This document shows positions 29,446-38,613 of a stretch of 64,000 nt of DNA, piece after piece (the first letter of the stretch is position 1; every line of letters starts with the position of its first letter). The notes below the pieces were generated by a model that was given only the letters and a program-made list of their open reading frames with translations, was not told the DNA's origin and searched no databases. Where the stretch lies: contig JBBDMI010000007.1 in the NCBI GenBank assembly GCA_040878395.1, positions 62,001 through 126,000 on the forward strand, in the 5' to 3' direction. The position numbers were made by a program, and so were the translations under genes. The DNA comes from Candidatus Dependentiae bacterium. Its GTDB lineage: Bacteria > Babelota > Babeliae > Babelales > Vermiphilaceae.

Positions 29446-30369
29446 ATGAACCATAAGCATACGTTGCTTTTCTTTACCTGTACCATGTTGAGCATAACAC
29501 ATACAATACATACTTTAACATTAAAATCTATCAGTTCATTTTTTGGAGGCACACCATATGAACAAGTTGTTGATAAAGATTACACATTAACAACTGAAGG
29601 AACCATTTCACTCAAAAATTTAGATGGCAACATCACGGTTAAAACCGGGCTTGATAAACGAAGCGTTTCAATCAAAGCAACAAAACATGCATCAATACAA
29701 GAGCATTTAGATCATATGCATGTCATAGAAGAGGAAGTTTTGCCTAATCGTTTGGCATTGCGCACCGCATATGATTATGAAAAAGTAAAAGGCACTATTG
29801 ATTATATGATTACCATCCCAGATGACGCACAAGTTCAAGTTTCAACTGATATTGGTGATATTATTATACAAGACATTCATGGCTCTGCGCTTGCCAATAC
29901 CGGTCACGGTGATATTATCGTGTACAATCCAAAAAAACATATCGAAGCGAATGTCACGCAACAGGGCAATATTACCATTATACGTCCACAAAGCAGCGTG
30001 CAACTTTCAACCAACAAAGGAATGGTGCGCGTTATTGACAGTATGAACTCTGTTGGTGCCCGCGCAAAAAATGGGAAAGTTGAAGTTAAATGTAAAGAAC
30101 TCCCAGCAACAAAGCAAATGAAATTAGCAACCGAACATGGACCGGTTATCTTGCACACAACAAAAAATATGAATTGCTCACTTACTGCAAAAACAGAACA
30201 TGGTACCGTTACCAGTACGCAAGAGATCACGATTGACCCTGAAACAACAACACTCAATACTCATTATTGGAATAACATAAAAAAATCCATGCATGGTGCT
30301 ATCGGCAACAAAGATGCCTCAGTTACTATGTTTAGCACCAAAGGTGATATTAAGATATTGAAGTACTGA
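29446..30369 (+). CDS. Exported DUF4097-like beta-strand repeat protein, 307 aa
   Basis: The start MNHKHTLLFFTCTML follows CGGAG. A signal peptide is followed by short repeating strands (GTISLKNLDGNITVKTG, DIGDIIIQDIHGSALANTGHGDIIV, ATEHGPVILHT, TEHGTVTSTQE, STKGDIKILKY). This is typical of the DUF4097/putative-adhesin right-handed beta helix. Function is unknown; surface location is likely. The last 170 bases are nearly duplicated 1.4 kb downstream. Confidence 0.78.
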   Translation: MNHKHTLLFFTCTMLSITHTIHTLTLKSISSFFGGTPYEQVVDKDYTLTTEGTISLKNLDGNITVKTGLDKRSVSIKATKHASIQEHLDHMHVIEEEVLPNRLALRTAYDYEKVKGTIDYMITIPDDAQVQVSTDIGDIIIQDIHGSALANTGHGDIIVYNPKKHIEANVTQQGNITIIRPQSSVQLSTNKGMVRVIDSMNSVGARAKNGKVEVKCKELPATKQMKLATEHGPVILHTTKNMNCSLTAKTEHGTVTSTQEITIDPETTTLNTHYWNNIKKSMHGAIGNKDASVTMFSTKGDIKILKY

Positions 30370-30379
30370 TTAAGAACTT

Positions 30380-30426
30380 AAAAGTGCCTTCAAATCCTAT
30401 ACCAGAATATGAAGGCACTTAATTTT
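30380..30426. terminator. Bidirectional hairpin terminator
   Basis: AAGTGCCTTCA pairs perfectly with TGAAGGCACTT across a 17-base loop, between two convergent genes, with A- and T-rich flanks on both sides. Confidence 0.65.
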
Positions 30427-30443
30427 GAATCTACCTTAATAAG

Positions 30444-31424
30444 TTATAGATTTTCTATTCTCTTTAAACATTCAGCAATACCTTTTGGATACATCTTTCG
30501 TTCTTGTAATACATTTATATGTTGTCTGGCTTCTTTTATATTGCCTTCATCAATCAATACATGAATTAGATGTAAACGAGATTGCCCGTGAAGCGCATAA
30601 ACCTCAATCCCTTTTTGCAGACATTCTTTTGCTTGCTTCAAGTTACCTTCAGCTCTATGGCATCGCCCCATACCGGCCCATGCATTAGCAAGAAGAGGAT
30701 CTATTTCAACTGCTTTTTCATAATAACACCGAGCATTTTCATAATCACCTTTGTTGCGGTAAGCTGTTCCCAATGAATCATAACCCTGTGCAAAGACACG
30801 ATGCTCGAGCGCTTTTTCAAAATAAGCAATGGCTTCATCATACTTTTTAAGTTGAATATTGGTATGACCCAAACCAAAGAAAGCATTTCCTTTCAGACGT
30901 TCATCAGCTTCATCATCCATTAGCGCTACAAGTCTTTCATAACATGCTAAAGCATCCTCATATTGCTTTAAACCATCATAAGCTCTAGCTTTGGCCAGCA
31001 AGTCCGGCAAGTTATCTCCCACATCTAGCTCAACAATTTTATTCAAATATTCGTCTCTTTTTTCATAATCTGCCTTCAGTGTATATGCAGCTCTAAACAA
31101 ATTTAAATACTGTACATAATATGTATGATCTTCGGGAATCTGAGGAACTTCTTGTAAAAAGCTTAACGCTTTATCTGCATCATACTGACGATAATAAATC
31201 CAAAATATTTTAGCATACGGTCTAGGCTCTTGCGGACACAGTTTTTTTGCTTGTTCAAATTGAGCACGCGCTTCATCATATTGTGCATCTTCAAAAAGTT
31301 TTTCTCCCCGCTGCATACATGCTTTAAACTGCTCTTCGATTCGCTTACTTTCATCTGTAGCAGAAAGCAAGTGAACTCCATTAAAAACCGAAAACAATAT
31401 AATGAGTAAGAAATGTTTGTTCAT
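30444..31424 (-). CDS. Exported TPR-repeat protein, 326 aa
   Basis: A signal peptide (about residues 1-22, ending LLSA) is followed by about seven tetratricopeptide repeats; clear ones are NAFFGLGHTNIQLKKYDEAI, YDSLGTAYRNKGDYENARCY and AWAGMGRCHRAEGNLKQAK. TPRs are protein-binding scaffolds. The gene lies on the opposite strand between the DUF4097-like gene and a duplicated copy of that gene's 3' end, so it may have arrived with that rearrangement. Its partner is unknown. Confidence 0.85.
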   Translation of the reverse strand: MNKHFLLIILFSVFNGVHLLSATDESKRIEEQFKACMQRGEKLFEDAQYDEARAQFEQAKKLCPQEPRPYAKIFWIYYRQYDADKALSFLQEVPQIPEDHTYYVQYLNLFRAAYTLKADYEKRDEYLNKIVELDVGDNLPDLLAKARAYDGLKQYEDALACYERLVALMDDEADERLKGNAFFGLGHTNIQLKKYDEAIAYFEKALEHRVFAQGYDSLGTAYRNKGDYENARCYYEKAVEIDPLLANAWAGMGRCHRAEGNLKQAKECLQKGIEVYALHGQSRLHLIHVLIDEGNIKEARQHINVLQERKMYPKGIAECLKRIENL

Positions 31425-31562
31425 AAAAGAACTCCTTTAGATAAAAATATTTTTGACGCAATTATCCTAACACTTTTGTTCAGATAAACCAAAACATTTT
31501 TTTAATGAATCTTCTCTTAGATTGCAGTATATTTTGAAGCTCTAAAGTAGACCTTATTTACG

Positions 31563-31772
31563 GTGTTCTGTATTTCACCGCAAGATTTGAAACGTATTTC
31601 ACATGGCACCATTACCAGCACGCAAGAGATCACGATTGACCCTGAAACAACAACACTCAATACTCATTATTGGAATAACATAAAAAAATCCATGCATGGT
31701 GCTATCGGCAACAAAGATACATCCGTTACTATGTTTAGCACCAAGGGCGATATTAAGATTCTAAAATATTAA
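31563..31772 (+). pseudogene. Duplicated 3' fragment of the DUF4097-like gene
   Basis: From about 31601 to 31772 the DNA copies 30198-30369 at a constant offset of 1403 bases, with a central stretch of roughly 100 identical bases and scattered differences at both ends, including the last codons. It encodes the same C-terminus (TFSTKGDIKILKY-like end) with a different, non-homologous start. Without signal peptide or fold it is a gene fragment, not a functional gene. It overlaps the end of the convergent ankyrin gene by 4 bases. Confidence 0.8.
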
Positions 31773-32782
31773 CCTGTAACTGATTCATGCCAGGTCACTG
31801 TTTTTGCTGGTGTTGCAATATGCTCTTCAAGCGCTTGTTTCACAATGTTAATGTATACTTCTTTAGTGCACTTATCATTTATGCGATAACAGTTGAGAAT
31901 AACGTAATGCAAACGCTCTTTTAGCCTTTTATACCACTTTAAATCAGCATCTTTAATACCTTCTACTTCTTTTAATAGCTTATTCAAGTATGCTGCTAAT
32001 ATAGACGGGTCATGCTCATTTAACGACAGTGCACAAAGAGAATCAAAGGCATCAAATTGCCGATCTTGCATAAAAAGATGAGCGCCATATTGCAAAAGTA
32101 ATTGTAGCTCTTTTAATGTTTCGACACATTTTAATGGGAATACTTCTTTCTCGCCACGCCTCACTCCTCCCGATACAACTGTATTAGTTTTAATAGGCTC
32201 ATTGGGATCTGCACCCTTTTGCAATAAAAGCTCTGTTAATGCACAATCTTTATACATCAGTGAAATCTTAAGCAATTTTGTATGACTATCCTTGCAAAGC
32301 TCCACATTTGGATCCGCCCCTGCATGAAGCGCGGCTGCATACATTAACCTCCCAATCGGATAACTTGGTTTACTATCAATGTTATTACGAAACATTTTTT
32401 GTAAAACTTCATCTTTATGCTCTTCATTTTTATCAAGCTGCAACTTTTGCCAATACGGAATCAGAACATAACTACATTTAAGTTTTTGCGCATCACTCAA
32501 AAAAGGTAGAGCAGCTAATACTTTAAAATAATCTAAAAAATCTTCTGAATCAATTTCACTAAAACATACCCTTAATTCTTCGCCACCAAACCTCTTAATA
32601 TATGAATCTGTGTCATCATATACAAAACTATTTTTATACCTCATGCTACTTTTTTTCGCTCGATCAATTAATAGCATAAAATCATCTGGGGATTTATCTA
32701 CCAATGTAAATTCATCAATATCTACTTCATCAGCAGCTGATATATTTAAAGATACCATTAAAAAAAACAACCAAATCAACAT
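31769..32782 (-). CDS. Exported ankyrin-like protein, 337 aa
   Basis: The signal peptide MLIWLFFLMVSLNISA is followed by an acidic N-terminal half of unknown fold. Two or three ankyrin-like repeats lie around residues 150-235 (MYAAALHAGADPNVE, LTELLLQKGADPNEP, LQLLLQYGAHLFMQ). The repeats are diverged, so a helical repeat fold with few canonical ankyrins is the best description. It is probably a secreted or surface protein-binding protein, like the other repeat proteins here. Confidence 0.72.
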   Translation of the reverse strand: MLIWLFFLMVSLNISAADEVDIDEFTLVDKSPDDFMLLIDRAKKSSMRYKNSFVYDDTDSYIKRFGGEELRVCFSEIDSEDFLDYFKVLAALPFLSDAQKLKCSYVLIPYWQKLQLDKNEEHKDEVLQKMFRNNIDSKPSYPIGRLMYAAALHAGADPNVELCKDSHTKLLKISLMYKDCALTELLLQKGADPNEPIKTNTVVSGGVRRGEKEVFPLKCVETLKELQLLLQYGAHLFMQDRQFDAFDSLCALSLNEHDPSILAAYLNKLLKEVEGIKDADLKWYKRLKERLHYVILNCYRINDKCTKEVYINIVKQALEEHIATPAKTVTWHESVTG

Positions 32783-32939
32783 GACATACCCTCAAGATTA
32801 AGAATAAATATTGAGGAGAGTATAACAAAAATAAAAATTAAATGAGGTCTTTTTACAAGACACTAACTTTGATTTAAATTATGCACTTCAGAGTTGAATC
32901 TAGGGAATAATTTATAAGAGACCTTTAAAAAAGTGGCCC

Positions 32940-33027
32940 CTACTTCGCGTTGCTAAAGCAACTAGCTACGAAGGGCAGGCCTGCCAAACGAAGCCTGCCG
33001 AGCTTGAAGACCCGGATAGGCGTAGTT
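32940..33027. repeat. GC-richer intergenic repeat abutting tRNA-Ala
   Basis: The stretch holds a hairpin (CTTCGcGTTGCT / AGCAACtagctaCGAAG), then a GGCAGGCCTGCC palindrome and GAAGACCCGGATAGGCGTAG. The last part closely matches 40640-40669, next to tRNA-Ser. Both copies end exactly where a tRNA gene begins, and both are richer in GC than their surroundings. This is a dispersed repeat family associated here with tRNA 3' ends. Confidence 0.6.
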
Positions 33028-33100
33028 TGGAGCTGACCGGGATCGAACCGGTGACCTCATGAATGCCATCCATGCACTCTACCAACTGAGCTACAGCCCC
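33028..33100 (-). tRNA. tRNA-Ala (GGC anticodon)
   Basis: A complete cloverleaf of 73 bases: acceptor GGGGCTG with CAGCTCC (one G-T pair), D arm GCTC-AGTTGGTA-GAGT, anticodon loop ATGGCAT giving GGC, and T arm with GGTTCGATCC. The discriminator is A. No CCA is encoded. Confidence 0.93.
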
Positions 33101-33206
33101 AAAATTTATATTACTTTTGAAAAGATATGTGAAAGATGATATTATTATACACCCGAATGTCATATTTTGCCAATCATTTTTTTGTTATTAATAAAGGTTT
33201 TTTTTC

Positions 33207-34961
33207 ATGATTAAACGCATACTCTCATTATATAGCTTATTCATTATCAATTGTTGCTTCAGCTTTGCACCAAACATTGAATGGGAAACACCAAGCAAAG
33301 AAGCAACGGTATCATTCATGGTCCCCATTGATCAAGAAGATGCACTCTATCGTGAATATATCGATTTTTCCTGCGATCAAGAATGGATAACTATACATGA
33401 TTGGAAAACTGATATTGATGCAGTTTCTGTATATGATCCAATCTTTAAAGAAAACAAAAAAATCTACACGCAAGATGTTACCTTTAATATTGACATGACC
33501 ATAAAAAAACCGGTAACCGAAGCTACGTTACGTTTTACTTTTTATAGAAAAAACAAAGGCTCAATTGAAGAAAAGCTCATACATCTGCCGTTACAAAATG
33601 AACAAATAAATAAACCATCAATTTCAGTTAATTTGGCAGCTGATGTTGAAGATAGTAAAATTGAACTTGAAGACACACTAATTGATCAAATAGAACCGAA
33701 AGCACCTATCTCTCTTTCATGTAAAATTTCAAACTTGATTGAACATACCAACTCATTATGGTTGCAATGTTTACTCATTTTACTCCTTGGCGCATTGTTA
33801 AGTTTAACGCCATGTATTTATCCTATGATTCCTATTACGGTCGGCATTTTGCAAGGACAAGGATCAACTTCATTCCTACGCAATCTTTTTGTTTCATTAT
33901 GTTACACCATGGGAGTTGCAACCACCTTTGCACTACTTGGCACCGTAGCTGCTTATACGGGTAAATTATTTGGCACTTTCATGCAAAGCCCATTCGTAAT
34001 TTTATCGATAGTGGCATTACTTCTTTATCTTGCATTATCAATGTTCGGTTTATATGACATGTATATTCCAAAAGGGTTTCAATCCAATAATAGATTCTCT
34101 AAAGGTGGTTCACCAATTACTGCATTTTTGTTTGGTATTGTCAGTGGAACCGTTGCATCACCATGCGTTTCACCCGGATTGGCACTCGTGCTCAGTATTG
34201 TAACCGGATTGGGGAATCCATTTTTAGGATTCATATTTTTATTTGCATTTGGTGTTGGACTCAGTTTACCACTTATGATTATCGGTACTTTTTCAAGTTC
34301 ACTTAATGTATTGCCAAAAGCCGGCATGTGGATGGTTGAAATCAAAAAACTGTTCGGTTTCTTGATGGTTGGCATGTCAATTTATTTCTTAGGTACTATT
34401 ATACCCGCATACGTAACGACTTGGTTGTTCACTCTACTCATTTTAGTTGCAGGTCTTTATTATCTAAAAGCTGCATCAAAACAGTCAACTTCGGGCAAAT
34501 TACTCTATAATATACTGGGTATGATATTGATTGCCGGAAGCATTATATTTGGCTATTTTGCAATCCGCGCAAGTTTTAATCCGCAAGATTGTACCGTTGT
34601 TGGTTTATGGACAGAAAATTACACCTGTGCGCGCGAGCAAGCTCATCATGAGCATAAGAAACTGTTATTAAAAGTTGAAGCCCCTTGCTGCTCTATGTGT
34701 ACTGCAATTGATAAAAAATTCTTTAGAAACAGTGAAATCATCAATACATTAGAGCAAGCATATATTCCGGTCCATATTGATGGCAGCGATACTGTTGATC
34801 CAACTATTCCGGATTTAGTTAAGAAATTTTCAATTGTAGGATTCCCAACAATTTTAATCATTGATCCGATTGATGAAGTAGTACTCAAAAAATGGGCATC
34901 CGATCTGTATGATTATTCAATTGATGAATTCAAACAGATACTCATTGATAGCGCAAGATAA
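33207..34961 (+). CDS. dsbD: Thiol:disulfide interchange protein DsbD
   Basis: DsbD carries reducing power from cytosolic thioredoxin to the periplasm. A signal peptide (about 1-20) precedes an N-terminal immunoglobulin-like domain. A membrane domain of about eight helices follows with the redox cysteines in TPCIYPMIP and ASPCVSPGL. The C-terminal thioredoxin-like domain has CSMC as its CxxC motif (ending PCCSMCTAID). At 584 aa the length is normal for the three-part form. Its presence implies disulfide-containing exported proteins, in line with the Cys-bearing secreted products here. Confidence 0.93.
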   Translation: MIKRILSLYSLFIINCCFSFAPNIEWETPSKEATVSFMVPIDQEDALYREYIDFSCDQEWITIHDWKTDIDAVSVYDPIFKENKKIYTQDVTFNIDMTIKKPVTEATLRFTFYRKNKGSIEEKLIHLPLQNEQINKPSISVNLAADVEDSKIELEDTLIDQIEPKAPISLSCKISNLIEHTNSLWLQCLLILLLGALLSLTPCIYPMIPITVGILQGQGSTSFLRNLFVSLCYTMGVATTFALLGTVAAYTGKLFGTFMQSPFVILSIVALLLYLALSMFGLYDMYIPKGFQSNNRFSKGGSPITAFLFGIVSGTVASPCVSPGLALVLSIVTGLGNPFLGFIFLFAFGVGLSLPLMIIGTFSSSLNVLPKAGMWMVEIKKLFGFLMVGMSIYFLGTIIPAYVTTWLFTLLILVAGLYYLKAASKQSTSGKLLYNILGMILIAGSIIFGYFAIRASFNPQDCTVVGLWTENYTCAREQAHHEHKKLLLKVEAPCCSMCTAIDKKFFRNSEIINTLEQAYIPVHIDGSDTVDPTIPDLVKKFSIVGFPTILIIDPIDEVVLKKWASDLYDYSIDEFKQILIDSAR

Positions 34962-34971
34962 ACGAGCTCAT

Positions 34972-35202
34972 TCACTGAATCTTACAAACTGATAGTAAAT
35001 GAACTAAAGCCCAAAAATAGGCTTCCTCTTTATCTTTTTTATGTGATACAGATGATGTTTGTTGATGTTCAATTAAGTTAACATCTTCAGGTATGTTTTG
35101 TTTAGTTACTGAAGCAATTTTTTCTTTTGTTTTTATGCCATAAAGTAAAGGGGTACAACATAATAGTGTACCCCATAAAATATATCGCTTATTATACTTC
35201 AT
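34972..35202 (-). CDS. Small exported hypothetical protein
   Basis: Several in-frame ATGs (35220 to 35202) overlap the end of the hpf gene. The last of them gives MKYNKRYILWGTLLCC, a basic start plus hydrophobic helix, for 76 residues. The remainder is polar. The overlap with the hpf stop suggests translational coupling. I do not recognise a family, and it may be a lipoprotein-like or secreted small protein. Confidence 0.5.
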   Translation of the reverse strand: MKYNKRYILWGTLLCCTPLLYGIKTKEKIASVTKQNIPEDVNLIEHQQTSSVSHKKDKEEAYFWALVHLLSVCKIQ

Positions 35203-35575
35203 CATCATCGTCATCTTCATCCGGCAACTTTTCTTGAAACTCTCTAAGTTTACTCACTTTAATGCGATGGTTACGTTCATCAAGTTGCTTTCTTTTTTCT
35301 CGATGTAACTCCTCTAGCATTACATCAATAACACGATCTAGAACTTTATAAAATTCCGGACCTTCATAGTTAGAAATCATGTCATAATGCGGTGACTTAA
35401 TACGCAATTCAACACGATGATGTTCATGTACTTTCGATGGTTCAAGAACTAAATCGATATAAATAGGTGTTGGCTCATGAGTAAGAAACTCTTCAATTTT
35501 AGCTAATTTATCATTAGCATAATTTTCAATAGCTGCCACATGATCCATATTACGAAAAGTTATACGTTTATGCAT
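35192..35575 (-). CDS. hpf: Ribosome hibernation-promoting factor (HPF/YfiA family)
   Basis: A 127-residue short-form HPF/RaiA protein, beginning MHKRITFRNMDH, with the alternating strand-helix pattern (IYIDLVLEPSKV, HRVELRIKSPHY, YKVLDRVIDVMLEELHREKRKQ). The family binds the 30S decoding region and inactivates ribosomes in poor conditions. An unusual poly-Asp tail (DEDDDDDEV) ends the protein. It lacks the C-terminal dimerisation domain of the long form, so it resembles YfiA/short HPF. Confidence 0.85.
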   Translation of the reverse strand: MHKRITFRNMDHVAAIENYANDKLAKIEEFLTHEPTPIYIDLVLEPSKVHEHHRVELRIKSPHYDMISNYEGPEFYKVLDRVIDVMLEELHREKRKQLDERNHRIKVSKLREFQEKLPDEDDDDDEV

Positions 35576-35854
35576 GTTTCCTCCTATAGCATATTTTGAT
35601 ATTCATGCTGAGCTTAGCATAAATAAATTATTTTACTAAAGAGTTCATAACTAGATACTTTTGCCAGCATAACCTAGGGCAAACGCGATTAAATTTTAAT
35701 TTTTTAGATTACCTCACGAAAGCAATACAAAGAAGTTCAATCATATTTGCATAACCCAAAAAATGTAAATCGTGATTCGACTCATCAAACAATGATTAAA
35801 GAAACTATCATTTTTCAATAAAACAGTTTATAAAAAGCCTTTTTTAGTATAAAT

Positions 35855-35992
35855 ATGACAAATTAACCATTGAATGGTAAAATATCACCCATTGGATGGT
35901 TAATTTGTCATTTACTGGTTTAGGGCAATCCCTTGTTAAATTAACCATTGAATGGTAAAATATTAACCATCCAATGGTTAATTTAACAAGGG
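35855..35992. repeat. Two long tandem palindromes upstream of an AAA ATPase gene
   Basis: Palindrome one, 35855-35911, pairs an arm starting ATGACAAATTAACCATTGAATGG with its near-perfect reverse complement ending TTAATTTGTCAT. Palindrome two, 35930-35992, pairs CCCTTGTTAAATTAACCA with TGGTTAATTTAACAAGGG. Each contains the smaller inverted motif ACCATTGAATGGT. The second carries the GGGAG binding site of the next gene, so folding of the RNA would sequester it. This could be operator sites, an RNA switch or an insertion footprint. Confidence 0.8.
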
Positions 35993-36002
35993 AGCTATCT
36001 AT

Positions 36003-37250
36003 ATGAATTACAAACGAAACATACGATTTAATCTAGAAAAAGCATTAAAAAGAAGTCCTGTCGTATTACTTACCGGAGCAAGACAAACAGGGAAAACAAC
36101 ATTAATGAAAGAGCTCGCTCGAGGAAAAAAATATCATTATGTTAGTTTTGATGATATGCGTTATTTACTTGCGGCTCAAAATGATCCCATGGGATTTATT
36201 GCTGATATTCCAAAACCGGTAATTTTAGATGAAATACAACGCGCCCCAGAATTATTTCTAGCAATAAAATATGATGTTGATAATAATCGTATTCCAGGTC
36301 GCTATGCATTAACCGGTTCTGCTAACCCACTTCTCATTCCTCGTTTGGGAGATTCGCTTGCAGGTCGCATGGAAATATTAACCATGTATCCATTGTCCCA
36401 AGGAGAACTACTCAATAGATTTGACCACTTCATTGATAGCATTTTCCAAGAAGGCTCAATAACCGGTATTCCATCTATAACATGTACACAACAAGAGCTT
36501 TTTCATAAAATATTAACCGGCGGTTATCCTCTAGTACAGCACATATCATGGGAAGATAAAGAAGCTTGGTTTAATAACTATATTTCTGCTATTTTACAAA
36601 AAGACATACTTGAACTATCACAAATAGAGGATGCAACAGCTATACCACGTCTACTCTCTATCCTTGCAGCTCACGCAGGATCATTATTAAATGTATCAGA
36701 AATTGGTCGCCAAAGTGGCATTACAATTACAACTCTCAATCGTTATCTCATGTTATTAAAAACAGTTTTTATGATCTATCTTCAACAACCTTGGCATTCA
36801 AATCTGATTAGACGCGTTATTAAATCACCCAAAGCATACCTCGTTGACACCGGATTGCTATCTTGGCTACTGGCCATTAATAATGAAAAAATTACACAGA
36901 TTTCTCACAAAGGACACCTTTTAGAAAATTTTGTATTTAATGAATTACAAAAACAGGCAACATGGAATAAGACAAGAGTGCAATTATATCATTTCCGTAC
37001 TCCAGCGGGTATTGAAGTAGATATAGTACTTGAAAGACCTGATGGTAAAATTATTGGCATAGAAGTAAAAAGTAGTCGCAATATTACACCCAAAGACTCA
37101 AAAGGCCTTCTCTATCTAAAAGAACATGTAAAAGATAAATGGCATCGAGGCATTGTTTTATATACCGGCAATGAATCAATTCCACTCGGTCATAAAATCA
37201 CTGCACTACCAATATCTACATTATGGAGTTTTGCACAAAAAGATATGTAG
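36003..37250 (+). CDS. AAA_14/DUF4143 family ATPase, 415 aa
   Basis: An N-terminal P-loop (GARQTGKTT, residues 25-33) is followed by Walker B VILDEIQRAPEL and a sensor GRYALTGSANP. A winged-helix segment lies near 235-265 (LLNVSEIGRQSGITITTLNRYL). The C-terminal DUF4143 domain has GIEVDIVLE and IGIEVKSS, the D-(E)xK pattern of the PD-(D/E)xK nuclease fold. These proteins are widespread, often mobile and mostly of unknown role. The gene is single, sits behind two large palindromes and is convergent with der. Recent horizontal acquisition is possible. Confidence 0.88.
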   Translation: MNYKRNIRFNLEKALKRSPVVLLTGARQTGKTTLMKELARGKKYHYVSFDDMRYLLAAQNDPMGFIADIPKPVILDEIQRAPELFLAIKYDVDNNRIPGRYALTGSANPLLIPRLGDSLAGRMEILTMYPLSQGELLNRFDHFIDSIFQEGSITGIPSITCTQQELFHKILTGGYPLVQHISWEDKEAWFNNYISAILQKDILELSQIEDATAIPRLLSILAAHAGSLLNVSEIGRQSGITITTLNRYLMLLKTVFMIYLQQPWHSNLIRRVIKSPKAYLVDTGLLSWLLAINNEKITQISHKGHLLENFVFNELQKQATWNKTRVQLYHFRTPAGIEVDIVLERPDGKIIGIEVKSSRNITPKDSKGLLYLKEHVKDKWHRGIVLYTGNESIPLGHKITALPISTLWSFAQKDM

Positions 37251-37263
37251 TTCCAGAAACGAA

Positions 37264-38613
37264 TTATTTTTTCTTTTTACTCTGGTTCTTTTGAAAGTTC
37301 TTACTGTTCGCACGTGGAATAAATTTGATAGGTACACCTTCAAGATCATACTCTTTACGCATAACATTATCAAAATAACCCAACTGACTTGGTCCAAACC
37401 AGGTCGGATCATTCACAAACAATACAATAGTAATAGGTCCTGTTTTTATCTGTTTTGCTTTATAAACAACTAACTTATTACCTTGATGAAATAACTGACG
37501 CCGATGTAAGGCATCTTTGAACAGAATAGAAAGTTCATCATTTGAAAATTGCTGTTTATAGCGATCAGCAACTCCCTTGATAATAGAAAGAACTTTACCA
37601 ATATTTTTGCCTGATTTACATGAAATGCGAATATTTTTAATTTTTTTCAAGAAATACTCATACGGAGCCAAATTAAAATCTAATTCACGCTGTGTATGCT
37701 CATCGACTAAATCATATTTGTTAAATAATATGATCAATGCTTTATGATGTTCAAACGCATAAAATGCTAATTTCAATTCTTGATCTGATAGTTTCCCTTG
37801 TGATGAATCAATTACAAGCAGTACAATATCAGCATCTTTAAGCTCAGCAAATGCACGTTTAACCATCATCTTTTCAAGTTGTTCAGTTACGCCACGTTTA
37901 CGACGCACCCCCGGCGTATCAGTAATAGCCATATCTTCTTTATAAAAAGTGACTTTTTCAGTAATCGGCTCTCGTGTCGTCCCAGGAATGTCCGAAACAA
38001 TTGCACGCTCTTCATCAATTAATGCATTAAGTAATGAAGATTTGCCTGCATTTGGTTTGCCGATAATAACCACTTTTAAAGCTTCATTAGTTTCGACCAT
38101 AGGAATTTTATAAGGCAACATCTCAACTACAAGATCCAAAAGCTCTGCAACGTCATGACCATGAGCAGCTGAAATAACAATGTTAGTTTTAAAACCAAGT
38201 CGATCAAATACATACATATTATCACGGACTTGCGGCTTGTCGCCCTTATTTATTACAAGAACTACCTTTTTATCTAATTTATGTAATAATTTTGCTATTT
38301 CCAGTTCTTCCGGAGTAACTCCAACAGAACCATCAACCATAAAGAGAATAATTTCTGCTGTTTCTAATAATGAAAAAACACCGGCAGAAACACGTTTATG
38401 AATCTCGTCACGTGTCTTTTTAATCTGTACACCACCTGTGTCAATAAATTCAAAACAGGCACTGTTCCAACACACAGTATCTTGCAAAAAATCTCGTGTC
38501 ACACCTGTTTGATCTAGTGCAATACTTTTTACATTATCTGATATACGATTAAATAAGGTTGATTTTCCAACATTGGTACGCCCAATTAATATAATACGTG
38601 GTAATTTACTCAT
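37264..38613 (-). CDS. der: Ribosome assembly GTPase Der (EngA)
   Basis: Two GTPase domains in tandem, with GRTNVGKS near residue 11 and GKPNAGKS near 180, plus DTGG/DTPG switch motifs, NKGD and NKYD specificity motifs, and a C-terminal KH-like domain. Der acts in 50S subunit assembly. The frame continues upstream to 38685, but the ATG at 38613 gives the family-typical start MSKLPRIILIG and overlaps the dnaX stop as TAATG. The C-terminus is Lys/Asn-rich. Confidence 0.95.
   Translation of the reverse strand: MSKLPRIILIGRTNVGKSTLFNRISDNVKSIALDQTGVTRDFLQDTVCWNSACFEFIDTGGVQIKKTRDEIHKRVSAGVFSLLETAEIILFMVDGSVGVTPEELEIAKLLHKLDKKVVLVINKGDKPQVRDNMYVFDRLGFKTNIVISAAHGHDVAELLDLVVEMLPYKIPMVETNEALKVVIIGKPNAGKSSLLNALIDEERAIVSDIPGTTREPITEKVTFYKEDMAITDTPGVRRKRGVTEQLEKMMVKRAFAELKDADIVLLVIDSSQGKLSDQELKLAFYAFEHHKALIILFNKYDLVDEHTQRELDFNLAPYEYFLKKIKNIRISCKSGKNIGKVLSIIKGVADRYKQQFSNDELSILFKDALHRRQLFHQGNKLVVYKAKQIKTGPITIVLFVNDPTWFGPSQLGYFDNVMRKEYDLEGVPIKFIPRANSKNFQKNQSKKKK

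Noticed and set aside
32966-33163. Minus-strand frame of 65 codons ending in a Ser-rich stretch
   Set aside because: It covers tRNA-Ala and the adjacent repeat; such frames are typical false genes over tRNAs.
35700-35822. Short open stretch encoding about 38 residues after a stop
   Set aside because: No start codon or binding site and no recognisable similarity; not enough to call a gene remnant.
35855-35992. Possible CRISPR-like repeats
   Set aside because: There are only two palindromes without regular repeat-spacer units and no cas genes.
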